This document shows positions 1-7,101 of a DNA stretch of 24,613 bases, piece by piece (the first letter of the stretch is position 1; every line of letters begins with the position of its first letter). The stretch is taken from positions 1-24,613 of the forward strand of contig JAGORP010000020.1 in the NCBI GenBank assembly GCA_018062725.1, written 5' to 3'. The position numbers and the translations under genes were made by a program. The notes beneath the pieces are model-generated. The model made no database searches and was not told the DNA's origin. It worked only from the letters and a program-made list of their open reading frames with translations. This stretch comes from Flavobacterium sp. (GTDB lineage: Bacteria > Bacteroidota > Bacteroidia > Flavobacteriales > Flavobacteriaceae).

Positions 1-1174
1 TGTTTAAACCCATACTATTAATACGGTCAACAAACTGTTTTGGGTTGGATTTATAATTATCGTAAACGGCCTGCACCAATACGGTATTTGAAGACAATTC
101 GAAACCACGAGCTAAAGAAATTTTCCCATAGCCCCCTTCATGAGAATCACGAACTTTTTTTCCTCTGTAAGTAATTTCGCCACCATGACTATCGTATACC
201 TTATTAGTATCTACTTTCTTGTCATCCAATAAGGCAATCAAATCTACTAATTTGAATGTCGAACCTGGTTCGTGTGATTCGGCTACAGCATAATTAATCG
301 TTTCGTAGTACGAACCGTCTTTGGCACGTCCTAAATTCGAAATGGCTTTTACGGCACCTGTTTTGGTTTCCATCACCACTACACAGCCATGATCAGCCTC
401 GTATTCTTGTAATTGTTTTAACAAAGCATGGTGCGCAATATCTTGTACATATACATCAATAGTTGAAACAACATCATATCCGTCACGAGGCTCCACTTCG
501 TTATTATCACGAATAGGTTTCCATTGTCCTTTGGCGATTTTTTGCTTTAGGATTTCACCATCTTTTCCATTAAGATATTGACCAAAAGCCCCTTCAATTC
601 CGACACGAGTTAACAAACCTGCTTCATTAAAACGCTCATAACCGATGGTTCGTTCTGCAATTTTTCCGATAGGATGTTCCCGAACCGTTTTTTGCTCGGT
701 TATCATTCCGCCTTTATAAGCCCCTAGATTGAATAATGGAAAACTTTTAACGGTCATGTATTCGGTATAACTTAGTTTTTTGGCCACCAAGAAATAACGA
801 TTTTTATGTGCTCTAGCTTTACGGAATTCGTTTAAAACACTAGAACTTGGTTTTTTTAATAAAATCCCCAAAGAATCAGACAAAGCTTCAATATGTTTAT
901 CGAAATTTTCTTCTGAAGGCGCTACCGCATCAAAACGAATGGTATATTCTGGAATGGAGGTTGCCAACAAACTTCCGTCGGACGAATACACATTTCCTCT
1001 ATTGGCTGGAATTACAAATCTTTTTACGGTACGTTCTTTGGCCAACTTTCGGTAATAGTCACCTTCTACCCATTGAATATTGGTTAATTTTATACCCACA
1101 GCCGAAGCCATAATTAAAATTACCAATGCAATGAGGTAAATGCGATTTAAAATATTTCTATTTTCTACTGCCAT
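1..1174 (-). CDS. ftsI: Division transpeptidase FtsI/PBP3 (class B PBP), C-terminus off the window
   Basis: This is a class B penicillin-binding protein that cross-links septal peptidoglycan from the periplasmic face of the inner membrane. About 391 codons are visible and the frame is open to the window edge, so the end of the transpeptidase domain, including the KTG motif, is missing. One membrane segment lies at about residues 10-30, followed by a PBP dimerisation region. The catalytic S-T-F-K is at residues 305-308 and the second motif S-S-N at 361-363. The ATG (1172-1174) lies inside the end of ftsL, a 10-nt overlap, which indicates translational coupling. The position after mraZ-rsmH-ftsL is the classical division and cell-wall order and favours the septal enzyme over an elongation PBP2. 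Seen: motifs and overlap. Known: family function. Inferred: the exact orthologue. Confidence 0.93.
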   Translation of the reverse strand, partial: MAVENRNILNRIYLIALVILIMASAVGIKLTNIQWVEGDYYRKLAKERTVKRFVIPANRGNVYSSDGSLLATSIPEYTIRFDAVAPSEENFDKHIEALSDSLGILLKKPSSSVLNEFRKARAHKNRYFLVAKKLSYTEYMTVKSFPLFNLGAYKGGMITEQKTVREHPIGKIAERTIGYERFNEAGLLTRVGIEGAFGQYLNGKDGEILKQKIAKGQWKPIRDNNEVEPRDGYDVVSTIDVYVQDIAHHALLKQLQEYEADHGCVVVMETKTGAVKAISNLGRAKDGSYYETINYAVAESHEPGSTFKLVDLIALLDDKKVDTNKVYDSHGGEITYRGKKVRDSHEGGYGKISLARGFELSSNTVLVQAVYDNYKSNPKQFVDRINSMGLN

Positions 1175-1506
1175 AGTTTATCCCAAGACGATTTTTCTTT
1201 TGCTACTTTTATTTTTTTGGGCGGTACTGAGGAAGGCAGAATTTCTTTTGCTACCATTTGTTCCGCTACAGATGATTCCATCTTGATTTTCATTAATTCC
1301 GAACGACGATCGACAAACTCCGAACGCAATTCTTTCACTTCATTAGTCAACGCTGCTATTTGAAATACTTTTTTCTCATAACTGTGCGTATTTGCAATCA
1401 TTACGATAGCCAACACTAGCAAAAACAAGATGAAACGCCAGTTTTTGGTAGCGTCTTCATTCAAGAGAAATCTTGCTTTTAGTATGTTAAATATCTTGTT
1501 TTTCAT
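1165..1506 (-). CDS. ftsL: Cell division protein FtsL-like (bitopic membrane protein)
   Basis: A 113-residue small bitopic protein between rsmH and ftsI, which is the place and size expected for FtsL, a septal scaffold that works with FtsB/FtsQ-type partners. The N-terminus is short and cytoplasmic, a hydrophobic segment spans about residues 24-39, and residues 45-90 form a charged heptad-like helix in the periplasm. The frame stays open upstream to an ATG at 1575 inside rsmH, which would add 23 residues. I chose the ATG at 1504-1506 because it is preceded by a GAGG-like site and gives the usual short cytoplasmic tail. The gap to rsmH is 37 nt and the end overlaps ftsI by 10 nt. FtsL sequences diverge strongly, so the assignment rests mainly on topology and position. 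Confidence 0.82.
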   Translation of the reverse strand: MKNKIFNILKARFLLNEDATKNWRFILFLLVLAIVMIANTHSYEKKVFQIAALTNEVKELRSEFVDRRSELMKIKMESSVAEQMVAKEILPSSVPPKKIKVAKEKSSWDKLWQ

Positions 1507-1543
1507 AAGCCTCAACCCAATCCGCAAGGAAAGAGAATTAGAT

Positions 1544-2440
1544 TTATTTTTTTTCAGCGATTCGAAGTTTGGCACTTCTGGCGCGGTTGTTTATTTTTAT
1601 TTCAGCATCTGAAGGCACAATGAGCTTTCCAATTAAGGTAAAAGGCACTTCAAAACGACCAAAAAAATCTCGTTCTGGTTCTCCTTCAAACATTCCATTT
1701 TTCATAAAACGCTTCACCAATCGATCTTCTAGAGAATGATACGAAATCACACTCAATCGTCCTTCTTCATTCAACACTTCTAACGATTGTTGTAAAAATT
1801 CTTTTAGCACTTCCATTTCCTGATTTACTTCAATACGAATGGCCTGGTACATTTGCGCCAAAATTTTATGCGCTTTGTGAGCTGGTAAAAAACGACTCAA
1901 TACTTGTTTTAAATCTTCGGTATTCACAATCGTTTCTTTTTCACGTGCTTCAATGATGGTTCGAGCAATAGCCGGTGCATTTTTTAGTTCACCATACTCT
2001 AAAAAAATACGACGTAAATTTGTTTCGTCGTATTCGTTCACCACCTTAAATGCGCTCAAGTCATTTTTTTTACTCATTCGCATATCAAGTCCGGCATCGA
2101 ATCGCGTCGAAAAACCTCGTTCCGGGACATCAAACTGATGAGAAGAAACCCCTAAATCAGCCAGAATTCCGTCGACTTTTTTAATTCCATAAAACCGAAG
2201 GAAATTCTTGATGTATCTGAAATTTTCTTTGATTAAAGTAAATCGCTCATCATCAATAGCATTCAACCACGCATCTTCATCTTGATCGAAGGCAAACAAT
2301 TTTCCGTTTGGCCCTAATCGGGATAAAATTTCTTTAGAATGTCCTCCCCCCCCAAACGTCACATCTACATACACTCCATCGGGTTTAATATTTAAACCAT
2401 CGACTGTCTCTTTTAATAATACCGGATTATGATAGTCCAT
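1544..2440 (-). CDS. rsmH: 16S rRNA (cytosine1402-N4)-methyltransferase RsmH (MraW)
   Basis: A 298-residue S-adenosylmethionine-dependent methyltransferase that methylates N4 of C1402 in the 16S rRNA P-site. The length is close to the usual ~300. The N-terminal H-N-P-V-L-L motif is at residues 4-9. The SAM-binding glycine-rich loop (V-D-V-T-F-G-G-G-G-H-S) is at about 25-35. The S-Y-H-S-L-E-D motif and a basic C-terminus (R-A-R-S-A-K-L-R) typical of the family are also visible. The ATG lies 14 nt inside the 3' end of mraZ, so the two are translationally coupled, as is common at the head of this cluster. Nothing looks broken. Confidence 0.97.
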   Translation of the reverse strand: MDYHNPVLLKETVDGLNIKPDGVYVDVTFGGGGHSKEILSRLGPNGKLFAFDQDEDAWLNAIDDERFTLIKENFRYIKNFLRFYGIKKVDGILADLGVSSHQFDVPERGFSTRFDAGLDMRMSKKNDLSAFKVVNEYDETNLRRIFLEYGELKNAPAIARTIIEAREKETIVNTEDLKQVLSRFLPAHKAHKILAQMYQAIRIEVNQEMEVLKEFLQQSLEVLNEEGRLSVISYHSLEDRLVKRFMKNGMFEGEPERDFFGRFEVPFTLIGKLIVPSDAEIKINNRARSAKLRIAEKK

Positions 2441-2900
2441 TTTCGTCGAAATTTAAATCACCCATTACGTCTTCTGCCAAATCAGCAAAATCTACAACCG
2501 AGTCATCAATTGCTTTTTCATATAACTCTTTATCCCAAATTTCAATAATATTCACTGCCGAAGACAATACAATATCCTTAGAAATCGATGCAAATACTGC
2601 TAAATCTTTCGGCACCAACAAACGTCCTGTCGTATCAATCTCTACCACACGAACACCTGCGGTAAATCGACGGATAAAATCATTGTTCTTTTTTACAAAG
2701 CGATTCAGTTTGTTGATTTTTTGCATCATCAAATTCCACTCGCTCATCGGATACAATTCCAAACATTGTTGAAAAACAGAACGCTTCAACACGAAACCGT
2801 CTTGCAACGATGCAGCCAACTGATTCTTTAAGGACACCGGCATCATGAGCCTTCCTTTAGAATCTGCCTTGCATTCATATGTTCCTACAATGGTATTCAA
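2427..2900 (-). CDS. mraZ: Transcriptional regulator MraZ, probable TTG start
   Basis: A 157-residue MraZ with two AbrB-like half-domains. The first has D-S-K-G-R-L-M-M-P at about residues 13-21, the second T-T-G-R-L-L-V-P near the middle. In other bacteria MraZ forms a ring and binds repeats in its own promoter to control the division cluster. The frame stays open upstream to a GTG at 2951, but that start would lie within the operator repeats and upstream of the -7 box. I therefore place the start at the TTG at 2898-2900, which aligns well with family N-termini (compare E. coli, where DSKGRL follows about 11 residues after Met). There is no clear Shine-Dalgarno site. It overlaps rsmH by 14 nt and heads the operon. 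Confidence 0.93.
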   Translation of the reverse strand: MNTIVGTYECKADSKGRLMMPVSLKNQLAASLQDGFVLKRSVFQQCLELYPMSEWNLMMQKINKLNRFVKKNNDFIRRFTAGVRVVEIDTTGRLLVPKDLAVFASISKDIVLSSAVNIIEIWDKELYEKAIDDSVVDFADLAEDVMGDLNFDENGLS

Positions 2901-2927
2901 CGAGTTACGATTTAATTTGATTAAGGA

Positions 2928-2935
2928 CAAATATA
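2928..2935 (-). promoter_or_regulatory. -7 box of the mraZ promoter (TATATTTG)
   Basis: Read on the minus strand, these bases are a perfect match to the Bacteroidota -7 consensus TAnnTTTG. It sits 27 nt upstream of the proposed TTG start, leaving a leader of roughly 20 nt. No good TTG -33 box is present at the usual distance; that region is occupied by the GTGGTAA repeats. Confidence 0.6.
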
Positions 2936-2944
2936 AAAAGATTT

Positions 2945-2971
2945 TTACCACATTTTACCACAAATTACCAC
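2945..2971 (-). promoter_or_regulatory. Three 10-bp-phased GTGGTAA boxes, probable MraZ operator
   Basis: Three identical heptamers GTGGTAA (minus strand) lie at 2965-2971, 2955-2961 and 2945-2951, exactly 10 bp apart, in the -33/spacer region of the mraZ promoter. In E. coli, MraZ binds three TGGGN repeats with a 10-bp period upstream of its own gene. The matching number, period and position make autoregulation by MraZ the natural reading, with TGGTA replacing TGGGN. Repeats are seen; the binding is inferred. Confidence 0.7.
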
Positions 2972-3114
2972 TTTGTTGATAAGTTTTGCCATTTTTAAAA
3001 TCAAATCCTCGGAAATAAGTGATTTTTAAAGTCATTTGAATGATTGCGAGGTTTTCAACAGTATAAAAATTGGCAAGAAAAAAAGTCAAAAATTCGTAAT
3101 TCGCTTTAAAGTCC

Positions 3115-3122
3115 TATATTTG
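3115..3122 (+). promoter_or_regulatory. -7 box upstream of the hydrolase-engB pair (TATATTTG)
   Basis: Perfect TAnnTTTG match, 30 nt upstream of the GTG start of the hydrolase. The only -33-like sequence at a suitable distance is a weak TTCG at 3093-3096. It probably drives the two-gene unit 3153-4551. Confidence 0.5.
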
Positions 3123-3152
3123 TGAAATAATAAATCAACCAAAAGAATAAAA

Positions 3153-3923
3153 GTGGAGCACTTAGTAAAAGACGGAAAATACGAGTATTTTGAAGCAGGA
3201 GAAGGCACTCCAATTATAATTTTACATGGATTAATGGGCGGATTGAGCAACTTTGATGGCGTTGCTAATTATTTTCCTCAAAAAGGATATAAAGTAATCA
3301 TCCCCCAGTTACCCTTATACACCCAAAACATTTTAAAAACCAATGTGAAATCTTTTTCAGTGTATTTGAAAAATTTTATGAACTACAAAGGAATTGACCG
3401 TGCTATTTTAGTAGGAAATTCACTTGGTGGGCACATCGCCTTATATTTCACAAAAATGTATCCGGAACGCGTTTGCGGACTAGTAATTACAGGAAGTTCA
3501 GGGCTTTACGAAAGCGCAATGGGCGATAGTTACCCAAAACGTGGTGATTATGAATACATTCGAAAAAAAGCGGAAGATGTATTTTATAACCCTGCCATCG
3601 CAACCAAAGAAATTATTGACGAGGTGTATGCTACGGTAAACGACCGAATCAAGTTAATCAAAACCTTAACGATTGCCAAAAGTGCCATTCGTCACAACAT
3701 GGCAAAAGATTTACCAAAAATGCACGTCCCTACTGGAATTATTTGGGGAAGACAAGACAAAGTAACACCTCCGGAAGTTGCAGAAGAATTTCACCGCTTA
3801 CTACCCAATTCTACTTTGTATTGGATAGAAGAATGTGGTCATGCCGCCATGATGGAACATCCAGACAAATTCAACGAAATTCTTGACGAATGGTTGACCA
3901 ATAAAGCCGAACACAAAGATTAA
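3153..3923 (+). CDS. Alpha/beta-fold hydrolase, GTG start
   Basis: A 256-residue serine hydrolase of the alpha/beta-hydrolase superfamily, predicted cytoplasmic (no signal peptide or membrane segment). The oxyanion-hole H-G is at residues 25-26 and the nucleophile elbow G-N-S-L-G-G places Ser90. The acid is probably Asp202 in G-R-Q-D-K-V-T-P-P and the base His230 in E-C-G-H-A-A-M-M-E-H-P. The substrate cannot be told from sequence; relatives include esterases and C-C bond hydrolases. The start is GTG: the first in-frame ATG is many residues downstream, past the beta-strand that carries the oxyanion hole. An A-rich leader replaces a strong Shine-Dalgarno site. engB begins 7 nt after the stop, so the two are likely co-transcribed. 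Confidence 0.9.
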   Translation: MEHLVKDGKYEYFEAGEGTPIIILHGLMGGLSNFDGVANYFPQKGYKVIIPQLPLYTQNILKTNVKSFSVYLKNFMNYKGIDRAILVGNSLGGHIALYFTKMYPERVCGLVITGSSGLYESAMGDSYPKRGDYEYIRKKAEDVFYNPAIATKEIIDEVYATVNDRIKLIKTLTIAKSAIRHNMAKDLPKMHVPTGIIWGRQDKVTPPEVAEEFHRLLPNSTLYWIEECGHAAMMEHPDKFNEILDEWLTNKAEHKD

Positions 3924-3930
3924 TTAGAAG

Positions 3931-4551
3931 ATGAAAATCAATACCGCCGAATTTGTTATCAGTAATTCCGATGTCAGCAAATGTCCTTTGGAACGTTTGC
4001 CCGAGTATGCATTCATTGGACGTTCCAATGTGGGTAAATCATCGCTGATAAACATGTTGACCAATCATAAAAATTTGGCCAAAACTTCAGGAAAACCTGG
4101 AAAAACACAATTAATTAATCATTTTAAAATTAATTCCAATTGGTTTTTAGTCGATTTACCTGGATATGGTTATGCGAGAGTTTCTAAAAAAACCAAAGCT
4201 ATTTTCCAACAATTCATTACCGATTATTTCGAAAAAAGAGAACAATTGGTTTGTGCATTTGTCCTAATTGACATTCGTTTGGAAGCCCAAAAAATTGACT
4301 TAGAATTCATCAATTACCTAGGCGAAATTGAAGTACCTTTTTGTATTATTTTTACCAAATCGGATAAAATTAGTAAAGGGAAAATTGAGCAAAATGTAGC
4401 GGCTTACCGCAAAGCTTTATTAGCCAATAATTGGGAAGAAATGCCGCAATACTTTGTCACTTCTTCACTTGATGCCGTAGGAAGAGAAGGCGTTTTAGAA
4501 TACATTGATGCTGTAAACGAAGAAATCTTCAAAAACGACAGTTTTATATAA
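3931..4551 (+). CDS. engB: Ribosome biogenesis GTPase EngB (YsxC/YihA)
   Basis: A 206-residue TrmE-Era-EngA-EngB-Septin GTPase that assists late assembly of the large ribosomal subunit. All G motifs are visible: G1 G-R-S-N-V-G-K-S at 30-37, the G2 region K-P-G-K-T at about 55-59, G3 D-L-P-G-Y-G at 75-80, G4 T-K-S-D at 142-145 and G5 T-S-S at 177-179. Length and motif spacing are typical. It follows the hydrolase with a 7-nt gap and A-rich spacing, so it shares that promoter. The next gene, gldC, is convergent. Confidence 0.96.
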   Translation: MKINTAEFVISNSDVSKCPLERLPEYAFIGRSNVGKSSLINMLTNHKNLAKTSGKPGKTQLINHFKINSNWFLVDLPGYGYARVSKKTKAIFQQFITDYFEKREQLVCAFVLIDIRLEAQKIDLEFINYLGEIEVPFCIIFTKSDKISKGKIEQNVAAYRKALLANNWEEMPQYFVTSSLDAVGREGVLEYIDAVNEEIFKNDSFI

Positions 4552-4571
4552 ACCATTTCAAAGCAGTTTTC

Positions 4572-4642
4572 AACCGCAAAAAACGCAAGGATTTACGCGA
4601 AGTCCGCTAAAAAATTTGCTGTCATTGCGGTTTAATTTTGCG
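4572..4642. repeat. Intergenic CGCAA-rich inverted-repeat element
   Basis: The gap between convergent engB and gldC (4552-4696) holds several CGCAA/TTGCG words. AACCGCA at 4572-4578 is matched by TGCGGTT at 4626-4632, and CGCAAAA at 4575-4581 by TTTTGCG near 4636-4642. Locally higher GC and word repetition against an AT-rich background look like a dispersed intergenic element or a structured 3' region. It is not a classical terminator. I cannot show that it recurs in the genome. Confidence 0.35.
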
Positions 4643-4696
4643 TACTTAGCGGCTATTTTCTCAAAATAGTAATTTCAGACTCTTAAAACACTCTAT

Positions 4697-5035
4697 TTAT
4701 TCTTGCTTTAACTCTAATTTTTCAGCAAAATAATCACAAAAATCACGCATGGTCGCGCTCATCTTTTCGTCGGCCGTAGCGCGTTCAAAAGTATCGGCCA
4801 TTGCCACTAAAGTTTGATGAAAAAACACTTTCATTTCATCTACCGGCATGTCTTTAGTCCACAAGTCAATTCGCATCGTTTCTTTGGCCTTACTATCCCA
4901 AATATTCAACATGATTGCTTTGGCTTCTTCGTTATTTACGTTACCGTCTTGTGCCGTCCAGTGCAATTTTTCAGGAACGTGATTATCGTCTAATGAAATT
5001 TTAAAATTGATATCGGAGGTTTTAACTATTGCCAT
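4697..5035 (-). CDS. gldC: Gliding motility protein GldC
   Basis: A 112-residue protein that I recognise as GldC from the N-terminal region (starting M-A-I-V-K-T-S-D-I-N-F) and from its place beside gldB. The length is close to the known Flavobacterium johnsoniae protein. GldC has no signal peptide or membrane segment here and is taken as cytoplasmic. In F. johnsoniae its loss weakens gliding, and it lies downstream of gldB. Here it is 125 nt downstream of gldB, a gap wide enough for its own promoter, although I found no exact TAnnTTTG box. The ATG is embedded in the last, degenerate unit of an 8-bp tandem repeat, so the ribosome-loading region consists of that repeat. Confidence 0.92.
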   Translation of the reverse strand: MAIVKTSDINFKISLDDNHVPEKLHWTAQDGNVNNEEAKAIMLNIWDSKAKETMRIDLWTKDMPVDEMKVFFHQTLVAMADTFERATADEKMSATMRDFCDYFAEKLELKQE

Positions 5036-5080
5036 TTTAGATTTTTAGATTTTTAGATTTTTAGATTTTTAGATTTTTGA
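5033..5080 (-). repeat. 8-bp tandem repeat forming the gldC leader
   Basis: On the plus strand the unit ATTTTTAG occurs four times perfectly (5041-5072). It is flanked by a degenerate copy ATTTTTGA at 5073-5080 and a partial copy at 5033-5040 that contains the complement of the gldC start codon. In the mRNA this reads as CTAAAAAT units running into CTAAAATG, so the start codon sits in the array. Copy number could vary by slippage. Confidence 0.9.
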
Positions 5081-5160
5081 ATTAGTCAAAAACCAATCTT
5101 TAATCTACATTTAAACTTTTTTATCATTTACATACAAATACAGAATTCCTTTACTGAATA

Positions 5161-6123
5161 CTAGTCTTTTGTAGGTTTGTATTTTGATTTTTGGAAAATT
5201 TCTTTAGCGTCCATGATGAGCATTTTTTGCATAGGAACATCATTGTTTTCCATGAATTCGCGCACAATTTGCCATCCGATCCAAGTAGCGATTCGAGGCG
5301 GTGTCGTGTTGTCGTTATCTCTTCCGAATTTAGAAAAAGGTGCTGGTGCGATAAAACGTTGCACTAGTTTTGGATCGGTGCTGTACAAGACCTTTTCTTC
5401 TACAAAATAACGCCACACATCGACATCGTTTTCTTTACACCATTTTAATTGTTCGGTTGAATAACAAATTTTATCTTCATCAGAAGCTTTAGGCAATAAA
5501 GCATCTTTCAGATAAAGCTTTTTACCTGCATAAATCATTTGTGACAAAAACTCTCGATCCATAGGAGGTTTAACTTTATTAAAAGCAAAACTTTCGACCA
5601 CGTCTGGCATCATTTGGGCGGGTTCGAATGTATTTTTCATGTATTCAGGATATTCATAAAACTTGTGTGTTTTTCCCAAATACAATTCCAAGGAAATAAT
5701 TAACATATTCATTTCCTCCGAATAAATCGTTTTATAATCGGCATCCATATCCTGAATTACCGTTACCACTTTTGGCGTTTTTGTCTTCGGATAATAGTAT
5801 TTAATGTATTTAAAGATATTTTCAATTCCTTCTTTTTCGAGATCGAAATTATCGTATCGTTTTTCTACTTCCTGATATAGTTGTCTCCAAAGCGGATTGG
5901 TCATTTTTTCAACCAAAACTGTATCGGAAACAGTAGGTGGAAAAAAGTACGGGTATTTTTCTTTCAGCTTGGGCAAATCGGCTGGTTTCGATTCAAAAAA
6001 AGCTTTATCATAACGCTCTACTTCAACCGTAACCGGAATTTCTTCGGCAGCATCTATGACTTTATTATTTTTATTGCAAGAAAATAGGGTAACTACTATA
6101 GCAAGGACTAAAAATTTCTTCAT
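5161..6123 (-). CDS. gldB: Gliding motility lipoprotein GldB
   Basis: A 320-residue lipoprotein matching GldB, required for gliding and for the linked type IX secretion phenotypes in Flavobacterium johnsoniae. The N-terminus is a lipoprotein signal: basic start, hydrophobic core, then L-F-S-C with the lipidated Cys at residue 16 and polar N-K-N-N after it. The rest is soluble and presumably attached at the cell envelope. Recognition rests on the overall sequence and on gldC following directly. The start is the first ATG and gives a normal signal peptide. A TATATTTG box at 6185-6192 (minus strand) with TTG 17 bp upstream lies about 60 nt before it, so the leader is about 55 nt. Confidence 0.93.
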   Translation of the reverse strand: MKKFLVLAIVVTLFSCNKNNKVIDAAEEIPVTVEVERYDKAFFESKPADLPKLKEKYPYFFPPTVSDTVLVEKMTNPLWRQLYQEVEKRYDNFDLEKEGIENIFKYIKYYYPKTKTPKVVTVIQDMDADYKTIYSEEMNMLIISLELYLGKTHKFYEYPEYMKNTFEPAQMMPDVVESFAFNKVKPPMDREFLSQMIYAGKKLYLKDALLPKASDEDKICYSTEQLKWCKENDVDVWRYFVEEKVLYSTDPKLVQRFIAPAPFSKFGRDNDNTTPPRIATWIGWQIVREFMENNDVPMQKMLIMDAKEIFQKSKYKPTKD

Positions 6124-6176
6124 TTACTTAAAATTAAATACTAATTATTACGGAAACGACTTCGGCTTAAAATTAT

Positions 6177-6184
6177 TATTTTTG
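6177..6184 (+). promoter_or_regulatory. -7 box for nadE (TATTTTTG)
   Basis: Matches TAnnTTTG, 35 nt upstream of the nadE ATG. No convincing TTG lies at the -33 position, so support is moderate. It directly abuts the gldB -7 box on the other strand. Confidence 0.45.
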
Positions 6185-6212
6185 CAAATATACATTCGTT
6201 TTTATAACACAA
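6185..6212 (-). promoter_or_regulatory. gldB promoter (TTG-N17-TATATTTG)
   Basis: On the minus strand a TTG at 6212-6210 is followed after 17 bp by TATATTTG at 6192-6185, a full Bacteroidota promoter. It drives gldB and possibly gldC. Confidence 0.6.
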
Positions 6213-6219
6213 GGTCACT

Positions 6220-7026
6220 ATGCAAAAAATTAGCACAATTAATTCCGAAAAAGTTAATGAACATATTGTAAACTGGTTGAAAAAATATGCGGAAAAAGCT
6301 AAAGTAAATGGATTTGTAGTAGGAATTTCTGGCGGAATTGATTCGGCGGTAACCTCTACTTTATGTGCACAAACCGGATTACAAACCTTATGTGTAGAAA
6401 TGCCTATTCATCAAGCACCGAGCCATGTTAACCGAGCACAGGAGCATATTGCGCAATTAAAACAGCGTTTCCCGAATGTGAGTGACACTCGTATTGACTT
6501 AACCCCTATTTTTGAAAGTTTTAAAACCGAAGCGCCTACTTCCGAAAATGAGGCCAAACTTAATTTATCCTTAGCCAATACGCGTGCTCGTTTGCGTATG
6601 ACCGCTTTGTATTATTTGGCAGGAATTCACGGCCTATTGGTAGCAGGTACAGGCAATAAAGTAGAAGATTTTGGAGTGGGCTTTTTTACCAAGTATGGCG
6701 ATGGCGGTGTTGACTTAAGTCCGATTGCCGATTTGTTAAAAAGTGACGTTCGTGCTTTGGCGAAATATTTAAACGTCCCAGAATCGATTTTGGTAGCAAA
6801 ACCAACCGATGGTTTATTTGGAGATGACCGAAGCGACGAAGATCAATTAGGAGCCAGTTACGAAGAATTGGAGTGGGCAATGGCCCAACTAGAAAAAGGA
6901 AGAACGTCTGAAAATTTCACGGGAAGAGAAAAAATAGTTTTTGACATTTACTATCGACTGAACACCATAAATCAACACAAAATGAACCTAATTCCGGTTT
7001 GTGAGATTCCCGAAATTTATAAGTAA
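6220..7026 (+). CDS. nadE: NAD+ synthase (ammonia-dependent type) NadE
   Basis: A 268-residue enzyme for the last step of NAD+ synthesis: ATP-dependent amidation of nicotinic acid adenine dinucleotide through an adenylyl intermediate. The PP-loop S-G-G-I-D-S-A is at residues 37-43. Further family motifs are G-T-G-N-K-V-E-D-F-G-V-G-F-F-T-K-Y-G-D-G near residues 142-161 and K-P-T-D-G-L near the C-terminal third. The long N-terminal amidase domain of glutamine-dependent enzymes is absent, so ammonia or a separate glutaminase should supply nitrogen. It is cytoplasmic and divergent from gldB. The ATG at 6220 follows an A/T-rich leader. Confidence 0.95.
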   Translation: MQKISTINSEKVNEHIVNWLKKYAEKAKVNGFVVGISGGIDSAVTSTLCAQTGLQTLCVEMPIHQAPSHVNRAQEHIAQLKQRFPNVSDTRIDLTPIFESFKTEAPTSENEAKLNLSLANTRARLRMTALYYLAGIHGLLVAGTGNKVEDFGVGFFTKYGDGGVDLSPIADLLKSDVRALAKYLNVPESILVAKPTDGLFGDDRSDEDQLGASYEELEWAMAQLEKGRTSENFTGREKIVFDIYYRLNTINQHKMNLIPVCEIPEIYK

Positions 7027-7034
7027 AATATTAC

Positions 7035-7066
7035 TTGATTTTCAACGGTTTGAATATTTATTTTTG
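7035..7066 (+). promoter_or_regulatory. Promoter of the LuxR-type regulator (TTG-N21-TATTTTTG)
   Basis: TTG at 7035-7037, 21-bp spacer, and TATTTTTG at 7059-7066 match the Bacteroidota promoter layout. The ATG is 35 nt downstream, so the regulator probably has its own transcript apart from nadE. Confidence 0.55.
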
Positions 7067-7101
7067 TAAATTTACTGATACAAACATTAAATCATTGGGT
7101 T

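Noticed and set aside
847..1113. Plus-strand open frame opposite ftsI
   Set aside because: Lies wholly opposite a well-supported penicillin-binding protein; no leader, no family resemblance.
1..1174. Possible frameshift in ftsI
   Set aside because: A first count put the active-site Ser out of frame; recounting showed STFK at 305-308 and SSN at 361-363 in the same open frame as the ATG.
2901..2951. Longer mraZ from a GTG at 2951
   Set aside because: Would begin inside the GTGGTAA repeats and upstream of the -7 box; extra residues do not match the family.
5033..5080. CRISPR array or origin iterons
   Set aside because: The units are 8 bp with no spacers and sit in a leader; it is a simple tandem repeat.
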